A DNA stretch of 64,000 nt from JAYOEY01 sp038116945 (GCA_038116945.1 JAYOEY010000013.1:42374-106373); one strand, 5' to 3'; shown: positions 27,090-36,658, counted from the stretch's first letter. Program-made: numbers and translations. The notes: a model not told the origin generated them from the letters alone.

Positions 27090-28214
27090 TCAGCCGCCCG
27101 CCCGGATCGCGTCCTCGTCGAAGATTTCGCCCATTTCGGACGGGATGCGCTTCCTGTCGAGCTCGTCGAGATAGATCTTGTGCAGGCCTTCGGGCTGATC
27201 CGCATATTCGATCTGGTTGCCGCCTTTCTTGACCGACAGGTCGTTTTTCGTCGACCACTTGTCCAGCTTGGCCTGCGTCATCGGATAGCGCACCGTGCCG
27301 AACTGCACGGCGAGATAGCGCGACGGCGTCGTGCCGGTGTTGAAATGCTGGTGGAACATCTGCTCCGGCGGGGTGACGACCACGCCATGGTCCCAGTCGA
27401 TCCGCACCATCTCGTCTTCCTTGCCCTCGTACCACAGCATCGAATAGCCCTCGCCATCGATGGTGAAGACGTTGGTGCCGCAGGTGTGCCTGTGCGCCTT
27501 CTTGTAGGTGCCCGGCACGATCTGAGAGGTATGGCAGCCCATCGTGCTGTCCGACAGCACCCAGCGCAGGCTGGACGAGCCCTTGCCGCGTTCGGCCCAG
27601 CTCTTGAGCTGGAAATTGGTGATGTCGGCGACGAAGTTGGTTTCCCACTGATGCCGGCCGGGCTTGATCTCGATCATCTGGCCCTCGCCCTGGAAATAGC
27701 CGTTGGGGCCGAGCCGTTCGGCGAAATCCTGATCGGTGTCGAAGATGAAATCCTCGTTGCGGAACAGCTTGATCAGGAACGGGAAGTTATGCACCGAGGT
27801 CAGCCGCGCGCGCTCCGTGCCCGAGCCGTTGAAATGCTGATATTTCGCGTTGAGCGGGACCGAGAACAGCGAGTTCGGCCCCCATTCGAAGGAATGCTTC
27901 TTGCCGTCCGGCGTTTCGATCTGGGTCGAGCCGTACCCGTCCAGCACGTAGACGATTTCCTCGTAGAGATGGTGCATCTGGTTCGATTTCGCGCCGGGCA
28001 GCAGCTCGAAGCAGAAGATCGACACGAAATCGTCCCGCCCTTTCATCAGGCATACCGCGCCGTTCATGCCGTACCGGTCCCAGTAGGCGGTCTCGATGGT
28101 CGACAGGTTCATGCCGAAATCCTCGTAGACCGGCACCGGCTGCGCCTCGCACCAAGCGAGGTAGCTGTCATGCAGAAAGACGGGGTCTTTGGTCGGGTTC
28201 TCGGCGTCGGCCAT
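27090..28214 (-). CDS. Double-cupin protein
   Basis: 374 aa with two cupin barrels. The first shows HHLYEEIVYVLDGYG (metal His/Glu, about residues 79-95); the second shows HRHTCGTNVFTIDGEGY (about 240-260) with a later His pair in EQMFHQHF. This resembles bicupins such as gentisate dioxygenase or oxalate decarboxylase relatives, though exact kinship is unclear. AGGAACC precedes the ATG. It is the first gene of an operon with the flavoprotein. Ring-opening oxygenase or isomerase are both possible. Confidence 0.76.
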   Translation of the reverse strand: MADAENPTKDPVFLHDSYLAWCEAQPVPVYEDFGMNLSTIETAYWDRYGMNGAVCLMKGRDDFVSIFCFELLPGAKSNQMHHLYEEIVYVLDGYGSTQIETPDGKKHSFEWGPNSLFSVPLNAKYQHFNGSGTERARLTSVHNFPFLIKLFRNEDFIFDTDQDFAERLGPNGYFQGEGQMIEIKPGRHQWETNFVADITNFQLKSWAERGKGSSSLRWVLSDSTMGCHTSQIVPGTYKKAHRHTCGTNVFTIDGEGYSMLWYEGKEDEMVRIDWDHGVVVTPPEQMFHQHFNTGTTPSRYLAVQFGTVRYPMTQAKLDKWSTKNDLSVKKGGNQIEYADQPEGLHKIYLDELDRKRIPSEMGEIFDEDAIRAGG

Positions 28215-28301
28215 TCTGATGGTTCCTGTACTGGCGAAATGATGTCGCGCGCACTTTAGGAACCGGCGTCCGCCGGGTCAAACGGGAGGCTGAGAACGTG
28301 C

Positions 28302-29006
28302 CTATTCCAGCTCGAACCGCACCGATACCGTCGCGGAGACCTTCTGCGTACCGGGCGCCACCGGCACGCTGTCCGCCTGGGAGCGCATCAGCGCTTCCGC
28401 CTGGACCAGGTGCGGGCGCGGAAAATGGGCTGCCTGCTCGTTGATCGAGACGACGCGCCCGAGCTTCGCCCCGGCGGCTTCCGCATAGAGGGTCGCCCGC
28501 CGCTTCGCGTCGGCAACCGCCTTGCGGCGCGCTTCGTCCATCAGCGTTTCGGGTTTTCCGACGCTGAACTGGACGCCGTTGACCCGGTTGGAGCCGGCCG
28601 TCACCACCGCATCGAGGACAGGTCCGAGTTTCGACAGGTCGCGCACGCGCACGCGGACCTGGTTCGAGGCCTGGTAGCCGCCGATCACGCGCGGCTTGTT
28701 GCGGATATAGGGCTCGTACCAGGGCGAGACGCTGAAATTGCTGGTGCGGATGTCCTTTTCGTCGATGTCCGCTTTCTTCAGCGCGGCCATCAGCCTGCCC
28801 ATGGCCGCATTGTTGGCGTCGAGCGCCTGGCGCGCCGTGTCCGCCTTCGTCGTGACGCCGGTATTGATATGCGCCTGGTCGGGAACGGTGGTGACCGATC
28901 CTTCTCCCTGAACGGCGACGAAGCGCCTCGCGTCCTCATCTGCATGTACGGGGCCGCCTGCAACAAGAAGGGCAAGAACGACAAAGGCGGGTGCGACACG
29001 GATCAT
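28302..29006 (-). CDS. Periplasmic SIMPL-domain protein (DUF541)
   Basis: 234 aa. A signal peptide (residues 1-22, ending VHA) is followed by the SIMPL domain (VQGEGSVTTVPDQAHINTGV to the C-terminus), the family of BP26/OMP28 and YggE. These are periplasmic or outer-membrane-associated ring-forming proteins linked to oxidative stress. It appears as a single gene, divergent from a permease across 125 bp. Confidence 0.9.
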   Translation of the reverse strand: MIRVAPAFVVLALLVAGGPVHADEDARRFVAVQGEGSVTTVPDQAHINTGVTTKADTARQALDANNAAMGRLMAALKKADIDEKDIRTSNFSVSPWYEPYIRNKPRVIGGYQASNQVRVRVRDLSKLGPVLDAVVTAGSNRVNGVQFSVGKPETLMDEARRKAVADAKRRATLYAEAAGAKLGRVVSINEQAAHFPRPHLVQAEALMRSQADSVPVAPGTQKVSATVSVRFELE

Positions 29007-29131
29007 GGGGCAATCCTTTTTGCGGTTTCGCGTTTAAACTGGCGCGCGCGGCACCGCCGCGCAAGCGCAATGACGGGCAGGATCGACGTGGAATGTGAAG
29101 ATTTTGGGGCGGTTTCGAGGGCGGCCGCCCG

Positions 29132-30475
29132 ATGACGTCACCTTTCCTGTACCGCCTCATCGCCTTCATGGTCGGGCTGCTCTGGCTGAAGGGCGTTGTT
29201 TCGATCGTCTTTGAGTTGCCGACCGTCTGGTCGTCATTCGCCGTAATCCCCCTGGCGCTCCTGATCGCCGCGGCGCTTGCGACAATGCCGAAGCAGATCA
29301 GGATACTGTGCTGTGCGCTGGCGCTCGGGACGGTCGGGCTGTCGGCCGTCTACGGACAGTGGGACGCGATCCTTCCCGGGCTGGAACGGACGACGATTTT
29401 CCCTGCCTTTCTCGCCACCATCGTCCTGCTGCGCACCACCGCCGACCAGCGACCGGAGATCGCCGCCGCAAGGAGGCTGTTCTCCGCGGTCGACGAGGAT
29501 GAACGCGGCGGCGGCGTCACCGTCGGCGCGTTTCTTCTGGGTTCGGTCCTGCAGGTCGGCGTTTTCGCCATTTTTGCACCCATTGTCGGCCGCGACGCGC
29601 CGGTCGAGGAACGAAGGCGCGTCTTTTTCTCGGCGCTGCGCGGCATGGCGCTGGTGCCGTTCTGGTCGCCCTTTATCGTCGCGACGGCGGTGGCTGCGAC
29701 CTACCTGCCCGAGGTGCCTGTTTGGCAGACCATGGTCCTCGGTCTCGCGCTGGCGGCGCTTGCCATGCTCATTGCCGTGACGCTGCTGGAGCGCGCCGGG
29801 GGGCGCATGACAGGGCCGGCGGTGATCTGGCGCGCGCTGGCGACGCTGAGGCCCGTCGTGCCGTCCATTGCGGTGGCCGCGCTGATCGTGGTCGGCGCGA
29901 CCGTTCTGTCGGACATGACGACGCTTCAGGCGCTCGTCATTGCGATGCCTGTCCCGTGCGTGCTGGCCATTCTGACCGCCAAGGGAGGCAACGCGCGCGC
30001 CGCCTTGCGTTCAACGGTCGCCGGCGCCGGGCGGATCGGACCGGAAACTTCCATCCTCGTTTTCGCGATGACCCTCGGGCTCGTCTTCGAGGCGTCGCTC
30101 CCGGCGACGGGGCTGCTTGACTGGCTGAAATCGCTCGCGCTCGGCCCGTTCGCAATCATCCTGATCGTCATCATGTCGATGAATCTCGCCGGGCTGTGCG
30201 GCATTCACCCGATCGTCAGCGGCACCATCCTGCTCATCCTGTGTACCGGCATTCCGACCGGTCTTGCCGACCTGGTGCTGATGCAGGCGATGCTGGTGGG
30301 GTGGGGGCTGTGCACCGCGATCTCCATCGGCAGCCTGTCGATCGCCAGCGGCGCCGCGATGTTCGATCTGTCGGCCGAACGGCTGATCACGCGCGGCAAC
30401 CTGATTTTCGTGTTTGCCGCGTCTGTCCTGATTGCGATCCTGCTCCTCGGGCTCAACAGGCTTCTCGTTTCCTGA
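29132..30475 (+). CDS. Polytopic membrane permease of unknown substrate
   Basis: 447 aa with about 11-12 hydrophobic segments. The pattern (two halves, glycine-rich re-entrant-like stretches such as LAGLCGIHPIVSGTILLIL) resembles ion-transporter superfamily permeases of the C4-dicarboxylate/TRAP large-subunit kind, but I cannot name a family. It leads a run of four co-directed genes (29132-33727) with an anchored protein, a metallophosphoesterase and an EamA carrier. Confidence 0.68.
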   Translation: MTSPFLYRLIAFMVGLLWLKGVVSIVFELPTVWSSFAVIPLALLIAAALATMPKQIRILCCALALGTVGLSAVYGQWDAILPGLERTTIFPAFLATIVLLRTTADQRPEIAAARRLFSAVDEDERGGGVTVGAFLLGSVLQVGVFAIFAPIVGRDAPVEERRRVFFSALRGMALVPFWSPFIVATAVAATYLPEVPVWQTMVLGLALAALAMLIAVTLLERAGGRMTGPAVIWRALATLRPVVPSIAVAALIVVGATVLSDMTTLQALVIAMPVPCVLAILTAKGGNARAALRSTVAGAGRIGPETSILVFAMTLGLVFEASLPATGLLDWLKSLALGPFAIILIVIMSMNLAGLCGIHPIVSGTILLILCTGIPTGLADLVLMQAMLVGWGLCTAISIGSLSIASGAAMFDLSAERLITRGNLIFVFAASVLIAILLLGLNRLLVS

Positions 30476-30576
30476 TGTCGAAATCCCCTGGTCCTTGATA
30501 ATTGGCTCGCTCTGGCGGAGAATCGGTCGCCAAGGCATACCGTTGGGGCGTCCCCGCCCGCAGCAAAAGAATTTTT

Positions 30577-31866
30577 ATGGGCTGTCTCCTTAAATCCCTG
30601 TTTCTCCTGTTCATCCTGGCGATCGTCGGCCTGCCGATCGCCGGCGTTGTCATGGCGCTGGATACGCAGCCGCTGGTTCGTCGCGCCGGCGACATCAATA
30701 CCGCCGATCTGAAGCGCGCCCAGGCGATGGCGGAACGCTACGATCCAAGAAACATGCCGACCGACCGGATGACGACCCTGCGCGCCACGTCGGAAGAGCT
30801 CAATACGCTCCTCAAGGGCGCGCTGGGCGGCGTCAAACAGGTCGCCGGCCAGGTGCAGGTTTCCCGCTTCGGAGTCATCATCGCGCTGACGGTTTCGCCG
30901 CCCATTCCGGAAAATCCCGTCGGCCGTCACGTCAATGTCACGGCGGTCGTCGCGCCGTCGATTTTCGGCCTGCACATTTCGCGTCTCAGGATCGGAAAGA
31001 TCGAGATTCCGCCTGCGGCGATCAGGCCAGCGTTGACATTCACGCTCGACCACCTGGTCGGGAAGGGCAAGGCGGAACCGATCCTGAATTCGATCAAGTC
31101 GGTGCAGGTGGCGAGCAATTTCGCCATCGTCAATTTCCAGCCGCCCGAGAATCTGGTGGCCGATCTCAAATCCGCCGCGAGACGCCAGATCGCGATGAGT
31201 ACGCCCGAGGCCGTCAAGCCCTACTACGATCTGCTGGAACGCGAGAGCGACAGGCGGGGCAGCAGCAGGACCTCGATGATCGACTATGTGCGCCCCGTGT
31301 TTGCTTTCGCCAAGCAGCGCGCCGCCTCCGGCAACCCGGTCGAGGAAAACAAGGCGGCGATGGTCGCTCTCGCCCTGTTCTTCGGCGATTCCCGGTTCGA
31401 GAAATTCGTGTCGGGGCCCGTGCTCAGTCCGGAACAGAAGGCGCGCCGCCGGTCGGTCGGCCATGTGCGGCTGAACGGGCGCCACGATTTCGTCCAGCAT
31501 TTCGCCATCTCGATGGGGCTGACTCTGGTGAGCGGCGAGGTCGCCGCCAACATCATCGGCGAGCTGAAAGAGGTCAAGGATTCCGGGAAAAAGAGCGGTT
31601 TCAGCTTTACCGATATCGGCGCCGACCGCACCGGCGTCCGGTTTGCCAAGGCGGCGGTTTCCGATTCGGGAGCAGCCATCCGGTTTCAGGAGGTTCTGTC
31701 CACGGCGTTCGACGAAAGCGCGTTCTTTCCGGTCTTTACCGATCTGCCGGAAGGGATGAGCCAGGCCGAATTCCAGAGCCGCTTCGGCGAGGTCAACAGC
31801 GTCGCCTACAAGCAGGTGATTGCCGACATCGACCGCCGCATCGAAGGCGTGGCGCTGTACCGTTGA
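30577..31866 (+). CDS. Membrane-anchored protein of unknown function
   Basis: 429 aa. A single N-terminal hydrophobic segment (residues 4-25) anchors a large, probably periplasmic domain with no motif I recognise. The ATG at 30577 is chosen because the hydrophobic segment starts there; the upstream frame to 30502 lacks a ribosome site. The stop overlaps a TTG start of the metallophosphoesterase gene. The middle and end are well-mixed soluble sequence, so it is a real protein rather than a shadow. Confidence 0.75.
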   Translation: MGCLLKSLFLLFILAIVGLPIAGVVMALDTQPLVRRAGDINTADLKRAQAMAERYDPRNMPTDRMTTLRATSEELNTLLKGALGGVKQVAGQVQVSRFGVIIALTVSPPIPENPVGRHVNVTAVVAPSIFGLHISRLRIGKIEIPPAAIRPALTFTLDHLVGKGKAEPILNSIKSVQVASNFAIVNFQPPENLVADLKSAARRQIAMSTPEAVKPYYDLLERESDRRGSSRTSMIDYVRPVFAFAKQRAASGNPVEENKAAMVALALFFGDSRFEKFVSGPVLSPEQKARRRSVGHVRLNGRHDFVQHFAISMGLTLVSGEVAANIIGELKEVKDSGKKSGFSFTDIGADRTGVRFAKAAVSDSGAAIRFQEVLSTAFDESAFFPVFTDLPEGMSQAEFQSRFGEVNSVAYKQVIADIDRRIEGVALYR

Positions 31867-32819
31867 CCCCGTCCGCCGCCGAATCCGACCGGGCGGCCTG
31901 GGCTGCGCGGCGGGCTGCGCTCGAAGCATCCGATGCCAAGCTCATGCCCGACGGCCGGCGTCACAGCCGCGCCTGGAATTATTTCAAATTTCTGCTCCGG
32001 GGATTTGCCGTTTTGCTGCGCTGTACGGGTCTGTACGGTCGCGGCGTGCGTAATGCGCTCGATATCCGCCTCGTGCGGCTCGATCTCCGGTTCGACGCGC
32101 TGCCGGCCGAGTTCGACGGCTATCGCATCATGCATTTGACCGATCTGCATCTCGACGGCCATCCGGAAATGCCCGGCCGTATCGCCCGGCTGATCGACGG
32201 CGTTCCCTGCGATCTGTGTGTGCTGACCGGCGATTACCGGTTTCACGTTCACGGTCCGTGGGACCGGGTGACGGAGGGTTTCGAAAAAATTCTCCCGGTT
32301 GTTTCTGCAGCCGACGGGGTGCTGGCCGTGCTCGGCAATCACGATGCCGCGGACATGGCGGAGATGCTGGAGTCCCTCGGAACCCGGGTTCTCGTCAACC
32401 AGACGGAGACGCTGGCGCGCGGCGGCGCCTCGATCCATGTCACCGGCGTCGACGATCCGCACTACTATTTCACCGCGGCCGCCCTCCGCGCTCTCTCCGA
32501 AGCGCCCGGCGGGTTCCGTGTCGCGCTGGTGCATACGCCTGGGCTGTGCCGGGAAGCCGCCGCGGCCGGGATCGGTCTTTATCTTTGCGGCCATACCCAT
32601 GGCGGCCAGGTCTGCCTGCCGGGCGGGAAGCCCATCATCACCCATGCGGGCGGGTTCCGCCGCTACGCCAGCGGTCTTTGGCGGATCGGTCCGATGCTGG
32701 GATATACGGGACGCGGCGCGGGGTTCTCCGGCCTGCCCGTCCGGTTCAACTGTCCGCCGGAGGTGACGGTCTTTACGTTGCGGAGGGCGGCGCTTCCCGA
32801 CTCGCGGATGGAAGCCTAG
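31863..32819 (+). CDS. Calcineurin-like metallophosphoesterase, YkuE/YaeI type
   Basis: 318 aa. Metal motifs are present in order: LTDLHLDGH, LTGDYRF, LGNHDA, a His in HTPGL and GHTHGGQ. An N-terminal basic/hydrophobic stretch (about 38-55) may bind the membrane. The start is uncertain: TTG at 31863 overlaps the preceding stop, and an ATG at 31944 is the main alternative. YkuE-like relatives act on lipid-linked or UDP-sugar-lipid phosphoesters at the envelope, which would suit its anchored neighbours. Confidence 0.83.
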   Translation: MTPSAAESDRAAWAARRAALEASDAKLMPDGRRHSRAWNYFKFLLRGFAVLLRCTGLYGRGVRNALDIRLVRLDLRFDALPAEFDGYRIMHLTDLHLDGHPEMPGRIARLIDGVPCDLCVLTGDYRFHVHGPWDRVTEGFEKILPVVSAADGVLAVLGNHDAADMAEMLESLGTRVLVNQTETLARGGASIHVTGVDDPHYYFTAAALRALSEAPGGFRVALVHTPGLCREAAAAGIGLYLCGHTHGGQVCLPGGKPIITHAGGFRRYASGLWRIGPMLGYTGRGAGFSGLPVRFNCPPEVTVFTLRRAALPDSRMEA

Positions 32820-32827
32820 AATACGCC

Positions 32828-33727
32828 ATGGCCCTTCCCCCCCAATCGCACAGACCCGCCGGCGGGATGACGTCGCATGACGTCATGGTCGGGGTCATGT
32901 GGGGGCTGGGCGCGGCGATCTGCCATTCCATGGTGCCGATCGCGGTCCGTTTCCTCTCCAGCACGATCCCGCCGGTGGAGCTGGTGTTTTTCCGCAACGC
33001 GATCGGCCTGGCATTCCTTCTGCTGGTGTTTTCATGGCGTGGTTTCGGCAGTCTGCGCACCAACCGGATCGGCGCGCATTTCATCCGCAACGCGCTAAAC
33101 TTCACCGGCCAGTGGCTTTGGTTCGCCGCGCTGACCATGCTGACCCTGTCCAAGGCGGTCGCGCTCCATTTCACCCTGCCCCTGATGGCCGCCGTGCTGG
33201 CGGTGATCATCCTACGCGAACGGCCGGGCGTGACGCGCATCGTCTGCACGCTGCTGGGTTTCGCGGGCGTTCTGGTCATTTTGCGGCCTGGCGCGGTGCC
33301 GATCGGCGGGGCGGCGTTCCTGGTTCTGGGATCGGCGCTCTGCTACGCGGGCGTCGGGCTCTACAGCCGCGTGCTCGGCCGCACCGATGCGCCGGCGACG
33401 ACGACGTTCTACTTCCAGCTCATGGTCATGCTGTTCGCGCTGGGCCCCGCCTTATATCAGTGGGTGACGCCGGCCTGGTCGGACGTGCCCGCGCTGCTGC
33501 TGCTGGCGGCGTCAGGCACCGCCGCGCCCTACTGCCTGGTGCGGGGGCTGGTGCATGCCGAAGTGTCGATCGTCGAGCCGATCGAATATCTGCGCCTGCC
33601 CTTCACCGCCATGATGGCATGGCTGATCTTTTCCGAGACCACCGATTACTGGACCTGGGTCGGCGCGGCGATCATCGCCGCCTCGACCTGGTACATGGCC
33701 CGCCACGAACACAGGGCCGCGGCCTGA
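32828..33727 (+). CDS. EamA-family (DMT) transporter
   Basis: 299 aa with ten predicted membrane helices in two EamA repeats, the classical drug/metabolite exporter layout. The ATG at 32828 follows the phosphoesterase by 8 bp. Such carriers export amino acids, metabolites or drugs; no substrate can be assigned. It ends the 29132-33727 run. Confidence 0.88.
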   Translation: MALPPQSHRPAGGMTSHDVMVGVMWGLGAAICHSMVPIAVRFLSSTIPPVELVFFRNAIGLAFLLLVFSWRGFGSLRTNRIGAHFIRNALNFTGQWLWFAALTMLTLSKAVALHFTLPLMAAVLAVIILRERPGVTRIVCTLLGFAGVLVILRPGAVPIGGAAFLVLGSALCYAGVGLYSRVLGRTDAPATTTFYFQLMVMLFALGPALYQWVTPAWSDVPALLLLAASGTAAPYCLVRGLVHAEVSIVEPIEYLRLPFTAMMAWLIFSETTDYWTWVGAAIIAASTWYMARHEHRAAA

Positions 33728-33773
33728 TGTTTCGCGGTTCCAGCCCGCTGGCGCGATATCGCGTCAGCGATTT

Positions 33774-34676
33774 CTAATAAGAAGGCGCCGGCCCCGCGGG
33801 TTTGGCCACGCCGCCGCGGCCGGAAAGCTCCAGACCCTTGTCGAGACCCGGGGTGGACCGCACCGGCGCCGCCATCAGGAACGTGTAGCCCTGCTCGAGG
33901 ATTTTCTCGACATTGCCGGCGGTCACATGCGGATGGCCGACGGCGACATTGTTCGCCTTGCAGGTGTTGACGATATCCGCCATTGCCTCGACCACCACCG
34001 GGTGTTCGTACTGGCGCGGATAGCCGAGTTCCTGAGACAGGTCGCCCTCGCCGATCAGCACCGCGCCGATGCCCGGCACGTTCTTGAGAATGTCGTCGAG
34101 CGCGGCGATGCCCTTGGTGTCCTCGATCATCAGGATGACGAAAATCTCGCCGTTGGGCGCCAGCGGCCAGACATCGGCGCGGTCGTAATATTCCTGCTGG
34201 GAGATGCCCCAGTAGCGCACGGCCTGGGTCGGGCCGTCGCCGCGGATGCCGGCGGGCTCGTAGAGCGGCGCGTCCTTCATCCGCGGGTAACGGCAGGCAG
34301 CGACCGCGTTGTAGGCTTCCTCGACCGAGCTGACATGCGGCCAGATAACGCCGTAGACGCCGAGATCGAGCGCCTGCTTGGCCTGCCACTGCGCCATCTC
34401 GTTGCCGTTCGGCGGCACCCGGACCATCGGCGTCACGGCCGGCGCGAGGGAGCCGGATTTCGCGATCTGTCCCCGGTTCAGCATGTATTGCAGGCAGTCG
34501 CGCAGGGCGAGCGAATCCCAGGCGTTGTGCTCCATTTCGAACACGATGCCGTCATAGCCGGTGTTGGTGCTGTAGGCGACGGCGGCCGGGACGTCGGGCG
34601 TCGAAAACGCGGTGAAGGCGGGCTTGCCCGACTCGAGCGCGGCGATCACGCCGTTCAGTCGCGGAATATCTGCCAT
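33774..34676 (-). CDS. HpcH/HpaI-family class II aldolase
   Basis: 300 aa, a TIM-barrel of the HpcH/citrate lyase family. Metal-site residues are seen in LMIEDTKGI (Glu) and GEGDLSQELG (Asp). Members cleave 4-hydroxy-2-oxo acids to pyruvate and an aldehyde at the end of meta-cleavage pathways, or sugar-acid equivalents. The ATG at 34676 has GGGAGAC upstream; the same frame is open much further upstream (to 35900), but that part lies antisense to the LigB gene. It is divergent from the LigB-type dioxygenase, a sensible metabolic pairing. Confidence 0.87.
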   Translation of the reverse strand: MADIPRLNGVIAALESGKPAFTAFSTPDVPAAVAYSTNTGYDGIVFEMEHNAWDSLALRDCLQYMLNRGQIAKSGSLAPAVTPMVRVPPNGNEMAQWQAKQALDLGVYGVIWPHVSSVEEAYNAVAACRYPRMKDAPLYEPAGIRGDGPTQAVRYWGISQQEYYDRADVWPLAPNGEIFVILMIEDTKGIAALDDILKNVPGIGAVLIGEGDLSQELGYPRQYEHPVVVEAMADIVNTCKANNVAVGHPHVTAGNVEKILEQGYTFLMAAPVRSTPGLDKGLELSGRGGVAKPAGPAPSY

Positions 34677-34766
34677 GGGGTGTCTCCCTGATCGGTTTGT
34701 TTCGGTTGGCACCGTTATCCGCCACTCGCCGGAACGGGTCAACTGTTGCGCCAGAGCGCTCTTGGG

Positions 34767-34787
34767 ATACCCTGTCGTGCAGGGTAT
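34767..34787. promoter_or_regulatory. Inverted repeat between aldolase and LigB genes
   Basis: ATACCCTG (34767-34774) and CAGGGTAT (34780-34787) are perfect 8-bp arms around a 5-nt spacer in the 183-bp divergent region. The geometry suits a dimeric regulator. A trailing TTTT run means a weak terminator for plus-strand transcription cannot be excluded, though no gene upstream on that strand needs one. Confidence 0.45.
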
Positions 34788-34859
34788 TTTGTGCCGTATC
34801 GGCCCTAAAACTTTCGTGGGCGGCGCGGTATCGGCGGCACCCCGGCAGGAGAATTTTTC

Positions 34860-35870
34860 ATGGCGGAAATCGTCCTCGGAATCGGCACGTCGCACGGCCC
34901 CATGCTGTCGACGCCGTGGGACCAGTGGCATCAGCGGGTCGGATTCGACCGGCAGCAGAAGGAACACTGGTTCCAGGGCGGCACCTACGATTTCGACCAG
35001 CTCGTCGAACTGCGCAGGGACGAAGGGCTCGCCGCCGAGATCACGCCCGAGAAATGGCAGGCCCGCCATGCCGCCTGCCGCGCCGCCATCGATACGCTGG
35101 CCGCGAAATATGCCGAGATCGCGCCCGACGTGGCGGTCATCGTCGGCAACGACCAGACGGAGCTGTTTACCGACGACAATTTTCCCGCCTTTGCGGTCTA
35201 CTGGGGCGAGACCATCGAGAACCGGCCGCGCACCCCCGAACAGGTCGCCAACCTGCCGCCCGGCGTGGCGGTCGCCGAGCGCGGACATGCGCCGCCCGAG
35301 GACGCGGTCTATCCCGGCCATCCCGAGCTTGGCGCGCATATTGTCCGCAGCGTGATGGAATCCGGTTTCGACGTCTCGGCATCCAGACGGCTGCCCAGGG
35401 GATCGGGCTACGCCAACGGCATTCCGCACGCGTTCGGCTTCATCTACCGCCAGATCATGAAGGACAGGGTGATCCCCAACGTGCCGGTCTTCGTCAACAC
35501 GTTCTACCCGCCCAACCAGCCGACGGCGGAACGCTGCTACAAGTTCGGTTTCGCGCTGAAGGAAGCCATCGAGAGCTGGGAATCCGACGCCCGCGTCGCC
35601 GTGTTCTGCTCCGGCGGGCTCTCGCATTTCGTGATCGACGAGCCGCTGGACCGGCAGGTGATCGATGCGTTCGAAGCGCACGATTTCGGTGCGCTGACCT
35701 CTATCCCGGAAGACCGCTACCAGGCCGGCACGTCCGAAATCAAGAACTGGATCCCGGTCGCGGCGATGATGGATGCGTGCGGCAAGGAGCTGACGCTGAT
35801 CGATTACGTGCCCTGCTACCGTTCGCTCGCCGGCACCGGCAATGCGATGGGATTTCTGTACTGGGAATAG
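34860..35870 (+). CDS. LigB-type class III extradiol dioxygenase
   Basis: 336 aa. The start MAEIVLGIGTSH places His12 as in LigB, with further ligands plausible in LPRGSGYANGIPHAF and SGGLSHFV. This superfamily includes protocatechuate 4,5-dioxygenase beta, gallate dioxygenase and AMMECR-like relatives. It would open a catechol-type ring with Fe(II) and O2. No LigA-type small subunit is adjacent, as in the single-chain members. CAGGAG precedes the ATG. Confidence 0.85.
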   Translation: MAEIVLGIGTSHGPMLSTPWDQWHQRVGFDRQQKEHWFQGGTYDFDQLVELRRDEGLAAEITPEKWQARHAACRAAIDTLAAKYAEIAPDVAVIVGNDQTELFTDDNFPAFAVYWGETIENRPRTPEQVANLPPGVAVAERGHAPPEDAVYPGHPELGAHIVRSVMESGFDVSASRRLPRGSGYANGIPHAFGFIYRQIMKDRVIPNVPVFVNTFYPPNQPTAERCYKFGFALKEAIESWESDARVAVFCSGGLSHFVIDEPLDRQVIDAFEAHDFGALTSIPEDRYQAGTSEIKNWIPVAAMMDACGKELTLIDYVPCYRSLAGTGNAMGFLYWE

Positions 35871-35874
35871 GCGC

Positions 35875-36576
35875 CTAGTTTTCCACGCCGGTCGCCGCAA
35901 ACGCCCGTCGCGCTTTCTCCGTTTGCAGAAACGCCATCAGCGCCCTTGCGTCGTTTTCCCGGTCCGAGCGCGTCAGCATTGCCGCGACGTAACGGTTGGT
36001 CATCTGGATGTTCTCGGGCAGCGGCCCGGCCCAGGAAACGCCGCTGTCCCGAAAGAACAGGATTTCCGTCGCGACGCCGAAGCCGATTTCGCCATCGCCG
36101 GTCCCGGCGGCGAGATGTTCGTTGACCATCGTCCCGGTGTCGTAGCGGGTGATTTTCGGTTCGAGCGTTCCGGTCAGGCCCAGCCCGGCAAAGACGCGTT
36201 CGAGATGCACGCCGCTGGGCGCTTCGGTGATGACGATGGATCGCGCATCGCGCAGGGCGCGTTCGAACGCCGCCATGGTGGAGACATCCGGCAGAGGCAG
36301 GCCGGTGCGCACCGCAGCCCCGATCCGGATCGTGCCAAGCGGTGCGGAAATGTCGGCCGCGGCGAGACCGTCCTCGACGAGCTGCGCCAGCATCGCCTCG
36401 GTTACCATCACGATATCCGCATCGGTTTCGCCTGCGCGGACGTGTTCGACGATCAGGTGGCCGTGATTGGTCGGCGTCGCGATGGCGAATCCCAGCTCTC
36501 TTTGAATGGTCTCCGCCAGTGCGCCGATCCCTTCGCGCGTCGCGCCGGCGGTGTAGATTTCGAGCGGTTCCGTCAT
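35875..36576 (-). CDS. ModA-like substrate-binding-fold protein without signal peptide
   Basis: 233 aa. The sequence (EIYTAGATREGIGALAETI to IQMTNRYVAAMLT) follows the type II binding-protein fold seen in molybdate ModA-like proteins. The chosen ATG at 36576 follows GAGGGGC, giving a protein with no leader. A longer frame to 36681 would add non-hydrophobic residues and no signal either. No ABC permease is adjacent. Cytosolic sensing or an enzymatic role are open. Confidence 0.65.
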   Translation of the reverse strand: MTEPLEIYTAGATREGIGALAETIQRELGFAIATPTNHGHLIVEHVRAGETDADIVMVTEAMLAQLVEDGLAAADISAPLGTIRIGAAVRTGLPLPDVSTMAAFERALRDARSIVITEAPSGVHLERVFAGLGLTGTLEPKITRYDTGTMVNEHLAAGTGDGEIGFGVATEILFFRDSGVSWAGPLPENIQMTNRYVAAMLTRSDRENDARALMAFLQTEKARRAFAATGVEN

Positions 36577-36658
36577 GCGCCCCTCTTTTCGGACGGATAA
36601 TTTCGGGGCAGTCTGGGCGGAAGAGGACGCTTCGTCAAAATTGATCGAGAGGTAACGG

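Noticed and set aside
25678..27648. 656-codon open frame on the minus strand
   Set aside because: Alternative frame of the flavoprotein and cupin genes, whose proteins have clear motifs. This frame has none.
34677..35900. N-terminal extension of the HpcH-type aldolase to 35900
   Set aside because: The extra 408 codons are antisense to the well-motifed LigB-type gene, and the ATG at 34676 has a ribosome site.
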